From the NCBI GenBank assembly GCA_031292175.1, contig JARLHQ010000028.1:162475-226474 (forward strand): a stretch of 64,000 nucleotides of DNA. The letters run 5' to 3'. The translations under genes were made by a program, and so were the position numbers. The stretch is from Humidesulfovibrio sp. Lineage in GTDB: Bacteria > Desulfobacterota > Desulfovibrionia > Desulfovibrionales > Desulfovibrionaceae. The notes under the pieces were generated by a model, which was given only the letters and a program-made list of their open reading frames with translations, had not been told where the DNA came from and searched no databases. This document shows positions 29,749 through 39,299 of the stretch, one piece after another (the stretch's first letter is position 1; each line of letters starts with the position of its first letter).

Positions 29749-32142
29749 ATGCCGAGAAAAACAGTCAAGAAGCCCAGAAAAAGGGAAGCATCCATGAGAT
29801 GGAGCCGCAGGTTCAAGCGCAAGATATTCTGGTTCATCGTCGCCTTGCCCGTGAGCGCCGCGCTGTGTGTCGCCCTGGCCTTCTGGGTTTTGTCGCGCGA
29901 TCTGCCGGGCTTCCACAACATCACGGATTACAAGCCGCCCCTGGTCACCACCGTGCTCACGCGCGACGGCCATGTGTTGGGCTATTTTTACAGGGAAAAG
30001 CGCTTTTTGGTGCGTCTGCAGGACATGCCGTCCTATCTGCCCAAGGCCTTCCTGGCGGCGGAGGACTCCGGCTTCTACAAACATGACGGCATCGACCCCT
30101 GGGCCATCATCCGCGCCTCACTCATGAACCTCAAGGCAGGCGGCATCCGCCAGGGCGGCAGCACCATCACCCAGCAGGTGGTGAAGCGCCTCTTGCTTAC
30201 GCCGGAGAAGAGCTTCGAGCGCAAGATCAAGGAAGCGGTGCTGTCCTACCGGCTTGAGAACTACCTGACCAAGGACGAGATTCTCACCATCTACCTGAAC
30301 CAGATCTTCCTGGGGTCCAAGTCCTATGGCGTGGAAGCCGCCAGCCGCGAATTCTTCGGCAAGCACGTGAAAGACCTGACCCTGGCTGAAGCAGCCATCC
30401 TGGCAGGCCTGCCCCAGGCCCCCAGCCGCTACAACCCCCTCGCCGACCCCGAGGCCGCCAAGACCCGGCAAAGATACGTGCTCGACCAGATGCTTTCGCA
30501 GGGCTGGATCACCCAGGCCCAGCACGACCAGGCGATGAACCAGAAACTGGTCTACAAGAGCATGGAGGACAACTCCTGGAAGGTCGGGGCCTACTACCTG
30601 GAAGAGGTGCGCCGCTTCCTCATCGACAAATTCGGCGAGGACGAGGTGTACCAGGGCGGGATGACGGTTGAGACCGCCTGCGAACTGCCGCACCAGATCG
30701 CCGCGGACAACGCCATGCGCCGCGGCCTGTCCGACGTGGCCAAACGCAAGGGCTGGGAAGGCCCGGCCGGGCGGCTTAAGCCGAACGAATACGCACGGTT
30801 CCTGGAGGACACTCGCTCCACGGAGCCCCTGAAGGCCGGTTCCTGGGTCCGCGCCGTGGTGGTGGACACCGCCAAGGACAAGGCCACGGTCCGCTTTGGC
30901 CAGAATACCGGCGAGGTGCCCGCCAGCACCACCATGTGGTGCCGCAACGGCATGAAGGGCGTCACCGGCGACGCCGCGCCCGTGCCCGGCGATCCTTCGC
31001 GCATCCTGCACAAGGGCGACATCATCTGGGCCAGCGTGCGCGAGGCCAAAGGCAACGGGCGTTTCGTGCTGGCCTTGGAACGCGAGCCCGGCCCAGAGGG
31101 CGCGCTCGTGTCCATGCTGCCGGAGACCGGCGAGGTCGTGGCCCTGGTGGGCGGCTTCAACTTCGAGAAAAGCCAGTTCAACCGCGCCACCCAGGCCAAG
31201 CGCCAACCCGGCTCGTCCTTCAAGCCCATCGTCTACAGCGCCGCGCTGGACCACGGCTTCACCCCGGCCAGCGTCATCATGGACGCGCCCATTGTCTTCG
31301 CCAACGCCGAGGCCGGCACCATCTGGCGTCCGGAAAACTACGAGGACATCTTCTACGGTCCGACCCTGCTCTCCACCGCGCTGGCCAAGTCGCGCAACCT
31401 CGTGACCATCCGCGTGGCCCAGAAGATCGGCGTCAAGACCGTCATCGAACGCGCCAAGGCGCTCGGCATCGAGTCCGACCTGCCGGACAACCTGTCCATC
31501 GCGCTGGGCTCCTCCGCCGTGAGCCTTATGAACCTCTGCCAGGCGTACACGGCCTTCCCGCGCGGGGGCTCCTACATCAAGCCCCGGCTGGTCCTGAACG
31601 TCAAGAGCGCCTGGGGTGAAACCCTGTACAAGTCCGAGCCGGAAACGGTGGAGGCCATCAGCCCGCAGAACGCCTTCCTCATGGTTTCCATGCTGAAGGA
31701 GGTCATCAACGTGGGCACAGGCGCGGCCGCCAAAGTGCTGGGCCGCCCGCTCGCCGGCAAGACCGGCACCACGAATAATGAGCAGGACGCCTGGTTCATG
31801 GGCTTCACGCCCCATCTGCTGACCGGCGTGTACGTGGGCTACGACCAGTTGCAGAGCATGGGCCGCGAGGGCTCCGGCGCGCACACCGCCCTGCCCATCT
31901 GGCTCGCCTACCGCCAGGCTGTGGAGGAGCGCTACCCGCCGGACGACTTCCTGCCGCCGGAGGGCATCGTCTGGGCGCGCGTGGAGAACAGCCAGGCCGT
32001 GAGCTCCAAGGGACAGCCCGCGCCCGAGAGCTACTTCCTGCCCTTCATCGAAGGCACGCAGCCCACGGTGACCGATGTGGGCTCAGCCTCCGCGGGCGCT
32101 GGCGCGGCCAGCGACTCGGACCTGATGAAGCAGGGATTCTAG
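29749..32142 (+). CDS. mrcA: Penicillin-binding protein 1A (bifunctional peptidoglycan synthase)
   Basis: This is a 797-residue class A PBP. After a basic cytoplasmic stretch and one membrane anchor (about 27-49), the GT51 transglycosylase domain has AAEDSGFYKHDGIDP (about 103-117) and RQGGSTITQQ (about 136-145). An OB-like insert follows. The transpeptidase domain has the active Ser in PGSSFKP (about 485-491), SRN (about 546-548) and KTGTT (about 669-673). Two starts are possible: ATG 29749, touching the previous stop, or ATG 29794 behind AAGGGA. The C-terminal ~40 residues are low-complexity (Ala/Ser/Gly). Confidence 0.95.
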   Translation: MPRKTVKKPRKREASMRWSRRFKRKIFWFIVALPVSAALCVALAFWVLSRDLPGFHNITDYKPPLVTTVLTRDGHVLGYFYREKRFLVRLQDMPSYLPKAFLAAEDSGFYKHDGIDPWAIIRASLMNLKAGGIRQGGSTITQQVVKRLLLTPEKSFERKIKEAVLSYRLENYLTKDEILTIYLNQIFLGSKSYGVEAASREFFGKHVKDLTLAEAAILAGLPQAPSRYNPLADPEAAKTRQRYVLDQMLSQGWITQAQHDQAMNQKLVYKSMEDNSWKVGAYYLEEVRRFLIDKFGEDEVYQGGMTVETACELPHQIAADNAMRRGLSDVAKRKGWEGPAGRLKPNEYARFLEDTRSTEPLKAGSWVRAVVVDTAKDKATVRFGQNTGEVPASTTMWCRNGMKGVTGDAAPVPGDPSRILHKGDIIWASVREAKGNGRFVLALEREPGPEGALVSMLPETGEVVALVGGFNFEKSQFNRATQAKRQPGSSFKPIVYSAALDHGFTPASVIMDAPIVFANAEAGTIWRPENYEDIFYGPTLLSTALAKSRNLVTIRVAQKIGVKTVIERAKALGIESDLPDNLSIALGSSAVSLMNLCQAYTAFPRGGSYIKPRLVLNVKSAWGETLYKSEPETVEAISPQNAFLMVSMLKEVINVGTGAAAKVLGRPLAGKTGTTNNEQDAWFMGFTPHLLTGVYVGYDQLQSMGREGSGAHTALPIWLAYRQAVEERYPPDDFLPPEGIVWARVENSQAVSSKGQPAPESYFLPFIEGTQPTVTDVGSASAGAGAASDSDLMKQGF

Positions 32143-32194
32143 CGCGGCGGGCAGGCCACAACACCGCCCCGCAAGGCGGACGCAACGAACCACA

Positions 32195-32225
32195 AAAAAG
32201 CCCCGGCATAGAGCCGGGGCTTTTT
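32195..32225. terminator. Bidirectional Rho-independent terminator between PBP1A gene and fdhE
   Basis: The stem AAAAAGCCCCGGC/GCCGGGGCTTTTT has a 5-base loop and T-tracts on both strands. It lies 52 bases after mrcA and 37 bases after the end of the first fdhE, so it serves both. Confidence 0.9.
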
Positions 32226-32262
32226 CTTTGCACGCGCACGCGGGCCGAAAGCTTCGCGCGCT

Positions 32263-33249
32263 TCAGCCCAGCGTATTCCAGGGTGATGGCGCAAGCGGGG
32301 TGAAGCCGCGCTCCTGCGCTAGAATATCCAGATACAGCAGACTGATGGGCAGCATTTCCAGATTCACGCGATCCGTGCGGTCCACCAGATTCACCGTGAG
32401 CCCATAGGCATGGCAGTCCTGGCAGAGATGCGCGCGTTCCACATCCGGGCGTGGGTCGTCCTCGGCCACGATGGTTTCCATGCGCTCGGGATCTTCGCAG
32501 CCGCAGCCGACGCAGCGCAGCCGGGGAAAGCGCCACAGGGCGGCGCACTGGCCGCAGTGCAGCCACAGCTGCCCCGCCTTGGCGATGAGGAATTCGGAAT
32601 CTTCCTGGCCTTCCTTCAGAATGCCCACGTCCGGCCCGCCCCCGCACACCGGGCAGTAGCCGCGACGCCAAACATTCTGGTCCACCAGCCCCTCCAAGAG
32701 GGAAGCCTCATGCCCCAGTACGGCCAGAAAGGTTTCGGTAGCGCTCATGTGCAGGGCCGGCGCCGAAAGTTTGAGCCGCTTGGCGATGTCCTCGATGGTC
32801 TGCGGCCGGGGGCCGTTTTCCGCATCGGGCCCAATGGCCGTCAGCAGCTCTGCCGCAAGTCCCGGGCCTTCATCCGCCCCAGGATCAGGCTTGTCGAAAC
32901 GCACAGCGATCTTGGCCAGTTCCGGCGCGAGGCTCGGAAAGGCCTGGGCCGCCGCTGGCAGGATGACGCGCGCCGCCGCGAGGAAGCGCTCCAAGAGTTC
33001 GGGCGCGGGCTGCGCCAGGGAATCGAGAAGCGGCCCCAGCAGGGGCTGCCCCTGGACCAGACTGGTCATTTTTGGCGCGTCGCCCAAAAAAGACATGCCG
33101 GGCAGAACCTCGCGCGCGGCCTGACGGGCGCGCTGCAGCAAGGCGTAGGAGGTTGCGATATCGGCCATGGCCGGGCGGCGGGCGGTGATGTCCGCGAGGG
33201 CCGCGTCCACGGTGCACAGCCGTTCCAGATCCTGCAAAGTCTTACGCAT
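32263..33249 (-). CDS. fdhE: Formate dehydrogenase accessory protein FdhE, copy 1
   Basis: This 328-residue FdhE is needed for active respiratory formate dehydrogenase. The family carries rubredoxin-like iron sites with C-x2-C motifs, seen here as CPVCGGGPD (about 217-225), CGQC, CVGCGCEDPE and CQDC. The ATG at 33249 follows GGGAGGCTCA. It is the last gene of fdhA1-fdhB1-fdhE1. Copy 2 lies 5 kb upstream, with the same Cys pattern but a very different N-terminal half. Confidence 0.92.
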   Translation of the reverse strand: MRKTLQDLERLCTVDAALADITARRPAMADIATSYALLQRARQAAREVLPGMSFLGDAPKMTSLVQGQPLLGPLLDSLAQPAPELLERFLAAARVILPAAAQAFPSLAPELAKIAVRFDKPDPGADEGPGLAAELLTAIGPDAENGPRPQTIEDIAKRLKLSAPALHMSATETFLAVLGHEASLLEGLVDQNVWRRGYCPVCGGGPDVGILKEGQEDSEFLIAKAGQLWLHCGQCAALWRFPRLRCVGCGCEDPERMETIVAEDDPRPDVERAHLCQDCHAYGLTVNLVDRTDRVNLEMLPISLLYLDILAQERGFTPLAPSPWNTLG

Positions 33250-33278
33250 TGAGCCTCCCTTACTGGTGCGAAAAATGG

Positions 33279-33318
33279 AACACGGGCCGTCCTGCCTCTC
33301 GGCAACACGGCCCGTGTT
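33279..33318. repeat. Intercistronic hairpin fdhB1/fdhE1
   Basis: The 12-bp perfect arms 33279-33290 and 33307-33318 enclose a small TGCC/GGCA stem. It lies between the fdhB1 stop and the fdhE1 ribosome binding site (plus strand 33253-33259). Confidence 0.8.
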
Positions 33319-33337
33319 GCTTGTTGACGCGCGGCGT

Positions 33338-34072
33338 CTAGCCAATCAGGGGTCTGACGGGCTTGACCAGCTTGGCCAGGAACTCCTGGCGGTTCATGCC
33401 GGGCACGGGCATGGGGGCCCGGCCCTCGGCGAAGTCATGGTACAGCTTGCGTTCCTCGGTGACCAGATAGATCACGCTCACGTCCTCGGGGTCAAGGAGC
33501 TGGGCCTTGGGGAAGGTCTTCTTGACCTCGGCCAGGCGCTCTGCTCCGAGCTTGAGCATGGCGTCGCGCTCGCCGAAGCTCATGGTGCCGGTGCAGCAGG
33601 TCTTGACGCAGGCGGGCACCATGCCGGCCTGCACACGATCAATGCACATGTCGCATTTGGTGAGCTTGCCTTCCTTCGTGTCCCAGCGGGGAACATTGTA
33701 GGGGCACATGGCGCGCACGTCCTCGGCCTGTTGCGGCGTGAACTTTTTAGTCAGATCGGTGTAGATGACGGCCCCGGTGGCCGGGTCCTTGATGATGGCC
33801 CCCTCAAGGATGGCGTCCGCGCCGGCCTTGCAGCCGGGCTCCAGGCAATGGCGGCACTGCTCCGGGAAAAACAGCCACTCCACGCGGTTTTTCATCTTGT
33901 ATTCCTTGAAGCGCACCAACTTAAAGTTGTACGGGCCAAGATCGGGCGGATTCTGGTGCGTGCCGGTCTGTTTGGTGTGCACGGCGGGATGGTTCTTCCA
34001 CTCCTTGCACGCTATCTGGCAACCGCGGCAGGCGATACAGCGAGAGGTATCAATAAGAAACGATTTGGGCAT
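33338..34072 (-). CDS. fdhB: Formate dehydrogenase iron-sulfur (beta) subunit, copy 1
   Basis: This 244-residue electron-transfer subunit belongs to the DMSO reductase family and has four [4Fe-4S] clusters. The first motif is CIACRGCQIACKEW (Cys12, 15, 18, 22). Others are CRHCLEPGCKAG (about 90), CPYNVPR (about 131) and CDMCIDRVQAGMVPACVKTC (about 148-167). It has no signal peptide, so it would be carried across the membrane with the Tat-exported alpha subunit. The ATG at 34072 has AAGGGAG before it. No membrane cytochrome subunit is encoded, so electrons probably go to periplasmic cytochromes c (known for soluble FdhAB of this group). Confidence 0.94.
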   Translation of the reverse strand: MPKSFLIDTSRCIACRGCQIACKEWKNHPAVHTKQTGTHQNPPDLGPYNFKLVRFKEYKMKNRVEWLFFPEQCRHCLEPGCKAGADAILEGAIIKDPATGAVIYTDLTKKFTPQQAEDVRAMCPYNVPRWDTKEGKLTKCDMCIDRVQAGMVPACVKTCCTGTMSFGERDAMLKLGAERLAEVKKTFPKAQLLDPEDVSVIYLVTEERKLYHDFAEGRAPMPVPGMNRQEFLAKLVKPVRPLIG

Positions 34073-34090
34073 GGCGCATCTCCCTTGTGC

Positions 34091-34130
34091 GCTTGCCCGG
34101 CGGGCCTCAGCCAAGGCCCGCCGGGCAAGC
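34091..34130. repeat. Intercistronic hairpin fdhA1/fdhB1
   Basis: The arms 34091-34106 and 34115-34130 are perfect over 16 bp with an 8-base loop (TCAGCCAA). It begins 2 bases after the fdhA1 stop and ends shortly before the fdhB1 ribosome binding site. It has no T-tract. Confidence 0.85.
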
Positions 34131-34132
34131 GG

Positions 34133-37100
34133 TTATCTCTCAAGCTCCGTGACCTTGGTGGCCTTGCGGATGTTCACCAGCGAGGCCTTGTACTCCGGGA
34201 TGTAGCAATTGGGGTCGCCCACGGTGGGCGTGAGACGATTGGTTGAATCGCCAACCCCCGGAGTGGTCCAGCCGAAGGCGAAAGGCATGCCGATGAGGTG
34301 CACGGTCTTGCCCATGATCTTGAAGGGCACCACGCGCACGGTGACCATGGCCACCGCCTGCACCTTGCCACGGATGCTTTCTATCTCGACCACGTCGCCG
34401 TTTTGGATGCCCTTTTCCTTGGCCAGCTCGTGGCTCATTTCCACATAGAGCTGGGGTTCGGCCTCAAGCAGCACCTCAATGTTGCGCGAGTCCGTGCCGG
34501 AGAGCCAGTGCTCAGTCAGGCTGTAGGTGGTGAGGACGATGGGGTAGCGGGGATCGCCATGCTTGGCGAACTTGTCCATATCGCTCATAATCCAGCGGAT
34601 GATGGGGTTGTTCATCTGGCTGGAGAACGGGTTCTTGGTCAGCGGGGTCTCCGCCGGCTCATAGTGTTCGGGCAAAGGCCCGTCCACCCGGCCGGGGCCG
34701 AAGATCTGGCTCATGCCCTCGGTCAGCATGATGAACGGATACTTTCCGCCCTGAGCCATGGGGGGGCCGCCGCCGTCGATCACATCGCCCGCCCAGTCCT
34801 TGCCGTCCCACGCGACCACAGGCAGCTCGGGGTTGAAGGGCTTGCCATGCACGTCCACGCCGGCGCGGTTGTAGATGATGCGGCGGTTCACCGGCCAGCA
34901 CCAGGAGAAGTTCGGGAACAGCCCGATCTTGGCCTGCATGGGCGTCTGGCTATGGTCGCGCCGCTTGCTCAGGTTCTTGCCCACCTCCGGATAGCCGCCG
35001 GAGTATAGCCAGCACAGGCTAGTGGTGGAGCCGTCGGCGGTCAGGAAGGCGAAGCTGGGCACCTGGTCGCCCTTCTTAAACTTCTTTCCGTTCACTTCGC
35101 AGTCGCGGGTGAACCAGCCGTTGACCTTCATGGCCGTCTGCTCGGGGTCGTACTGCCTGGGCAGATCGGTGTTCAGGATGGGATCGGGGAACGCCCCGCC
35201 CTCCTTGGCGTACAGGTCGCGCACGGCATGGAACAGCTCGGTGTAGATGGCGCCCATGCTCTTGCTCAGGCCCATGGGCTCGATGCCCTTGTAGTGCCAC
35301 ATCTGCCAGCGGCCGGAGTTCGTCGTGGTGCCGCCCTTTTCACCGCGGTGGCAACTGGGCAGCAGGAAGACCTCGGTGTCCACCTTTTTGGGGTCCACGC
35401 CGGGCCCGCGCCAGAAATCGGTGGTCTCGGTTTTGTGCACCTCGCCCATGACCATCCACTCCAGATTCGCAAGGCTCTTCCGGATCTTGTTGGTGTTCGG
35501 CATGCTCTGGGCCGGGTTGTGGCCGAAGAAGATGGCGCCCTTCATCTGCTTTTTGTACAGACGGTCGAACATGAACATGTTGGAGTATTCCTCGCCGGGC
35601 TCGATCTTGGGTGTCCAGGCGTAGCCGAAGTCGTTGTCCTTGGTCGCCGCATCGCCGAACCAGCCCTTGAGAAGGCTCACCGTGTACTTGGGACCGTTCT
35701 GCCACCAGTTCATGCTCAGGGGGTCGTTGGTCTTGGGCGTGGTGGCCGTATTGTAGTCGGCCAGGGTCTGCTGCGAGGCCAGCGGCGCAGGCATGTAGCC
35801 GGGCAGGATGTGCCACAAAAGGGCGTGGTCCGTGCTGCCCTGGACGTTGGGCTCGCCGCGCAGGGCGTTGATGCCGCCCCCCGCCACGCCGATGTTGCCC
35901 AGAAGCAGCTGGATCATGCAGGCCAGGCGGATGTTCTGCACGCCCACGGTGTGCTGGGTCCAGCCCAGGGCGTACATCATGGTGCCGGCCTTGTCCGGCT
36001 TGCCCGTGGCGCCGAAGGTCTCGTACACCGTGAGCAGGTTCTGCTTGGAAACGCCCGTGACCTTGCTCACCATGTCCGGCGTGTAGCGGGCATAGTGCTT
36101 CTTCAGCACCTGGAACACGCAACGGGGATCCTTCAGGGTCTTGTCACGCAGGGAGACGCCCTTGTCATCGCGGGCGAAGTCCCATTTCTTGCGGTCGTAC
36201 ACATGCTTCTGCGGATCGAACCCGCTGAACAAGCCGTCTTTGAACCCGTAGTCCTTGCCGAGAATGAAGCTCGCGTTGGTGTACTCGGTGACGTAGTCCT
36301 TCTGGTAAAGATTTTTCTCCAGGATGTATAGGAGCATGCCACCCAAAAAAGCGATGTCCGTGCCGCTGCGCAGGGGCACGTGCAGATCACAGCGGGCCGA
36401 GGTCCGGGAAAACTTCGGGTCCACGTGGATGACCATTGCGCCATTGTCGCGGGCGCGCAGCACCCATTTGAAGGAGATAGGATGGTGCTCGGCGGCATTG
36501 CTGCCCATAATGAGCACGGCGTTGGAGTTCTTGATGTCAATCCAGTGATTCGTCATCGCGCCGCGTCCGAACGACTCTGCCAGAGCCGGTACAGTCGGGC
36601 CGTGTCAAACACGTGCCTGATGATCTATCTGGTAGATCCCCAGGCCTCTGAGCGCTTGCACCGTGACCGCGCACTCCTCGTTGTCCATAAGCGCGCTGCC
36701 GACGGAGAACACCGTGTCGAGCCGGTTGACCGCCTGGCCTTTGTCGTTCTTGGTTTTGAAGTCACGGTCGCGCGCGGTCTTGATGCGCAGGGCGATGGTG
36801 GAGAGCATGAAGTCCCAGTCCTTCTCCACCCAATCCGTGGCGCCGGGCGCGCGGTACAGGGGCTTTGTGATGCGGTGTTTGTTCACGTGCAGTGCGCGAA
36901 AGGCCGCGCCCTTGGGACACAGGGAACCCTCGCTCACGGGGTAGTCCGGATCGCCCTCGGAGCTGATGAGCTGGCCGTCCCGGACGGACATGATGATGTT
37001 GCAGCCGCAGGAACAGTAGGGACAGATGGACAGCACCTCTTTGGACCCCGCCGTCTTGAGGCTGGTGGCGTAGGCCAGGGCGGGCTTCACATCAAGCCCC

Positions 37101-37171
37101 AGCCGCGACAGCCCGTAGCAGGCGGTGCCCGCTCCGAGCAATTTGATGAATCCTCGCCTGGATACGTTCAT
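34133..37171 (-). CDS. fdhA: Selenocysteine formate dehydrogenase catalytic (alpha) subunit, copy 1
   Basis: This Mo/W-bis-MGD enzyme has 1012 residues if the in-frame TGA at 36605-36607 is read as selenocysteine (residue 189). The reading continues as HGPTVPALAESFGRGAMTNHW, normal for the family. The N-terminus is a Tat signal (SRRGFIKLLGAG, residues 4-15). Cys50, 53, 57 and 85 bind the [4Fe-4S] cluster. The later part keeps GSNAAEHHP, TQHTVGVQNIR and the C-terminal molybdopterin domain (ending KASLVNIRKATKVTELE). The ATG at 37171 follows AAGGAGGAGAA. The enzyme oxidises formate to CO2 in the periplasm. An automatic caller would split this gene at the TGA. Confidence 0.95.
36560..36607 (-). 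promoter_or_regulatory. Selenocysteine codon and candidate SECIS element, fdhA1
   Basis: The TGA at 36605-36607 is followed on the minus strand by CACGGCCCGACTGTACCGG and then CTCTGGCAGAGTCG. CGACT can pair with AGTCG around an apical region rich in G and U, at the distance expected for a bacterial SECIS read by SelB. The fold was drawn by eye. Confidence 0.7.
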
Positions 37172-37295
37172 TTCTCCTCCTTGCTCTCATCCTGTGAGAC
37201 GCCGACAGGAAGCCGGAGCCCGGGCTACAATCTATGACCGATTATGCCACCTATGGCATGGAGGTGGTTTTTGGTCAAAATGTTTTCGCATATCT

Positions 37296-37314
37296 TGTTA
37301 TGCTATCGCTAACA
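37296..37314. promoter_or_regulatory. Candidate operator upstream of fdhA1
   Basis: The inverted repeat TGTTA-TGCTATCGC-TAACA lies about 125-143 bases before the fdhA1 start. GTTA/TAAC half sites with an AT-rich core recall ModE-type sites, but the match is loose. Confidence 0.3.
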
Positions 37315-37378
37315 TACCACTTGTTCGAGGTGGAATACGCGAGCCAGGCCGGAGGAAAGCGGACCGCCACAAAGAGGA

Positions 37379-37415
37379 CGGCCGGTCCAGCGCAAACGTC
37401 GCGCTGGACCGGCCG
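37379..37415. terminator. 15-bp hairpin after fdhE2
   Basis: The arms 37379-37393 and 37401-37415 pair perfectly over 15 bp with a 7-base loop (AAACGTC). It is 67 bases past the fdhE2 stop on the minus strand and is followed there by CCTCTTTG, a weak T-rich tail. It is probably the end of fdh operon 2. Confidence 0.65.
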
Positions 37416-37481
37416 GATTTCACCGAGTGTTCTTTGGAATGCGCAAACGGCTTCGTGCCAAGCGCTAGCGCGGCTCCCGCC

Positions 37482-38399
37482 TTAAAGATCACCCCAGGGA
37501 TGCCGGGCCAAAGGCGCATAGCCCTGGGCCTTGGCCTGGAGTTCAAGAGGCAGCATGGTCAGCGCCGCCACGTCCAGGTCGGGGATGTCCACCATTTCGC
37601 CGGTGTCCAGGCAAAGGATGAAGGTGTTGCAGCGCGTGCAGGCGTCGGCGCGTTCAAAGAGCCGGATGGGAGCGCGCAGCACCATGAGGCCATCTGGGTC
37701 CTCGCACCCGCAGGTGGGGCAGGAGACGCGCTTGTAGGCCCACTCCGAGGCGCAGCAGGAACAGCGCAGGAAGCGCTGCCCGCCGTGCGCCTGGATGAAT
37801 TCCGAGGAGTCCGAGGTGCGGCGCAGCACGCTCATGTCCGGGGCATTGCCGCACACCGGGCACAGGGCCTGGCGCCAGGGCAGATCCTTGACCAGCGCGA
37901 GCAGGTCCTGAGCCTGGCGCTCCACAAAGGGCCGCACCAGTTCGGAAGCGGCGAAGGCCAGGGTCTCGGCCCCGACCCCGGGAACTTGCACCGTCTCGCC
38001 GAAGCCAGCAGCGGCCAAGTCCTCCAGGGGCAGCGCGCCAGAGGCGATGGCCTCGGACAAAATGTTCAGTTCCTGCGCCACGGCCGGGAACGATTGCACC
38101 ATGACGGGCAACAGGGTCTGCGCGGCCTGGGCCAGATGGGCGCTCATGTCCTGAAAGCCCTGCCCATGCTCCATTTGCGCCAGCACGAAAACGCCCTGCG
38201 TAAAGCGTTCCGCGTCCAGGGCCGGAGCCGGGCCGCTCCAGCCGGGGGCGCTCGCGCGCAGCTCCGCGCGCGCGGCAAACAGCGGGCCAAAGGCCGCAAG
38301 CAGCGGGGCGAGGGCCGGGACCTCCGTGGCGGCCCGGGCAAGGGCGGTTTCGATGGCCCGGAGGGATGGGGAACCCGGCTGGGTGCTGGGACTGGTCAT
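37482..38399 (-). CDS. fdhE: Formate dehydrogenase accessory protein FdhE, copy 2
   Basis: This 305-residue FdhE homologue has the metal motifs CPVCGNAPDMS (about 181-191), CSCC (about 217), CPTCGCEDPDG (about 230-240) and CTRC (about 260). The N-terminal half differs strongly from copy 1, which may reflect matching to its own FdhA. The ATG at 38399 follows AAGGAGCCTCC. It is the third gene of fdhA2-fdhB2-fdhE2. Confidence 0.92.
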   Translation of the reverse strand: MTSPSTQPGSPSLRAIETALARAATEVPALAPLLAAFGPLFAARAELRASAPGWSGPAPALDAERFTQGVFVLAQMEHGQGFQDMSAHLAQAAQTLLPVMVQSFPAVAQELNILSEAIASGALPLEDLAAAGFGETVQVPGVGAETLAFAASELVRPFVERQAQDLLALVKDLPWRQALCPVCGNAPDMSVLRRTSDSSEFIQAHGGQRFLRCSCCASEWAYKRVSCPTCGCEDPDGLMVLRAPIRLFERADACTRCNTFILCLDTGEMVDIPDLDVAALTMLPLELQAKAQGYAPLARHPWGDL

Positions 38400-38433
38400 G
38401 GAGGCTCCTTGAGGCGTTGAGGTATTGGAAAGG

Positions 38434-38469
38434 GCGGGGCCGCCGGCCTATGTGCGCCGGCGGCCCCGC
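38434..38469. repeat. Intercistronic hairpin fdhB2/fdhE2
   Basis: The arms 38434-38447 and 38456-38469 are perfect over 14 bp with an 8-base loop (CTATGTGC). It is placed between the fdhB2 stop and the fdhE2 ribosome binding site and has no T-tract. Confidence 0.85.
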
Positions 38470-38499
38470 GATGGTTCTGGGAGGCGTAATGTCCCGTTA

Positions 38500-39225
38500 T
38501 CACTGAAGCTGTTTGGTGGTCTTGCGCAGCGGGGCCAAAAGCCCGGCCAACATTTCCTTGCGGGTCATGCCCGGCGCGCCGGAAGCATCGGCCACGGCGA
38601 ACTTGTGGTATTTCGATGGGGTGTCGGCGACCAGATAGATGGTGCTGACGCTCTCCATGTCGCAGAGTTGGGCTGCGGGGAAGTCCTTCTGTACGGCCAC
38701 GAGCCGCTCCGCCGCAAGCTTGAGCATGACGTCGCGGTCGCCGAAGTTCATGGCCCCCAAGGCGCAAGTTTTCACGCACATGGGCAGCTTGTTGGCCTGC
38801 ACGCGGTCGATGCACATGTTGCATTTGACGATGCGCTTGGTCTTGGGGTCTTTGCGCGGAATGTCGTATGGGCAGGCGGACCGGATGGTCTCAAAGTCTT
38901 CCTTAACGGTCTTTTCCGTGTAGAGGATCGCGCCTGTGGCCGCATCCTGGATGATGGAGCCATCAATGCTCGACGCGCCTTTGCAGGGCGCATCGATGCA
39001 GTGGCGGCACTGGTCCGGGAAGAAGTACCATTTCACGGTGTCGCCTTCCAAATATTCGGAAAAGCGCACCAGCTTGAAGTTGTAATGCGTCAGGTCGGGC
39101 GGATTCTGGTGGGTGCCGCGCTGCTTGGTGGGAACGGCGGGGAACCCCTTCCACTCCTTGCAGCTCACCTGGCAGCCCCGGCAGGCCGTGCAGCGTGTGG
39201 TGTCTATCAAAAAGGCCTTGGGCAT
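38500..39225 (-). CDS. fdhB: Formate dehydrogenase iron-sulfur (beta) subunit, copy 2
   Basis: This 241-residue ferredoxin-like subunit has the same layout as copy 1: CTACRGCQVSCKEW (Cys12, 15, 18, 22), CRHCIDAPCKGA, CPYDIPR and CNMCIDRVQANKLPMCVKTC. It is predicted to wire FdhA2 to periplasmic electron acceptors. The ATG at 39225 has AAGGAG upstream. Conservation with copy 1 is highest around the clusters and lowest in the last 50 residues. Confidence 0.94.
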   Translation of the reverse strand: MPKAFLIDTTRCTACRGCQVSCKEWKGFPAVPTKQRGTHQNPPDLTHYNFKLVRFSEYLEGDTVKWYFFPDQCRHCIDAPCKGASSIDGSIIQDAATGAILYTEKTVKEDFETIRSACPYDIPRKDPKTKRIVKCNMCIDRVQANKLPMCVKTCALGAMNFGDRDVMLKLAAERLVAVQKDFPAAQLCDMESVSTIYLVADTPSKYHKFAVADASGAPGMTRKEMLAGLLAPLRKTTKQLQ

Positions 39226-39245
39226 GGTTTTGCTCCTTGCTTGAT

Positions 39246-39279
39246 CGGGCGGGCGCGCGTTTCTCAGCGCGCCCGCCCG
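39246..39279. repeat. Intercistronic hairpin fdhA2/fdhB2
   Basis: The arms 39246-39258 and 39267-39279 are perfect over 13 bp, all G/C, with an 8-base loop (GTTTCTCA). It lies between the fdhA2 stop and the fdhB2 ribosome binding site. Confidence 0.85.
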
Positions 39280-39299
39280 GTTGCAACTGCGGGTTGCGG

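Larger units (their letters stand above)
37172..37481. other. 310-base region between fdh operon 2 end and fdhA1 start
   Basis: No gene is seen. It must hold the fdhA1 promoter. Features are the palindrome TGTTA-N9-TAACA at 37296-37314 and the 15-bp hairpin at 37379-37415 after fdhE2. On the minus strand TTGACC (about 37272-37277) could be a -35 element, but no good -10 follows at the right distance. Confidence 0.5.

Noticed and set aside
36133..36556. Start of a separate short FdhA at 36556
   Set aside because: The reading frame continues upstream through TGA 36605-36607 with family-typical residues, so it is the selenocysteine form of one gene.
37234..37485. Small plus-strand ORF (83 codons) between the fdh operons
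   Set aside because: It has no ribosome binding site, covers the fdhA1 promoter region and the fdhE2 hairpin, and its second half is arginine/threonine-rich noise.
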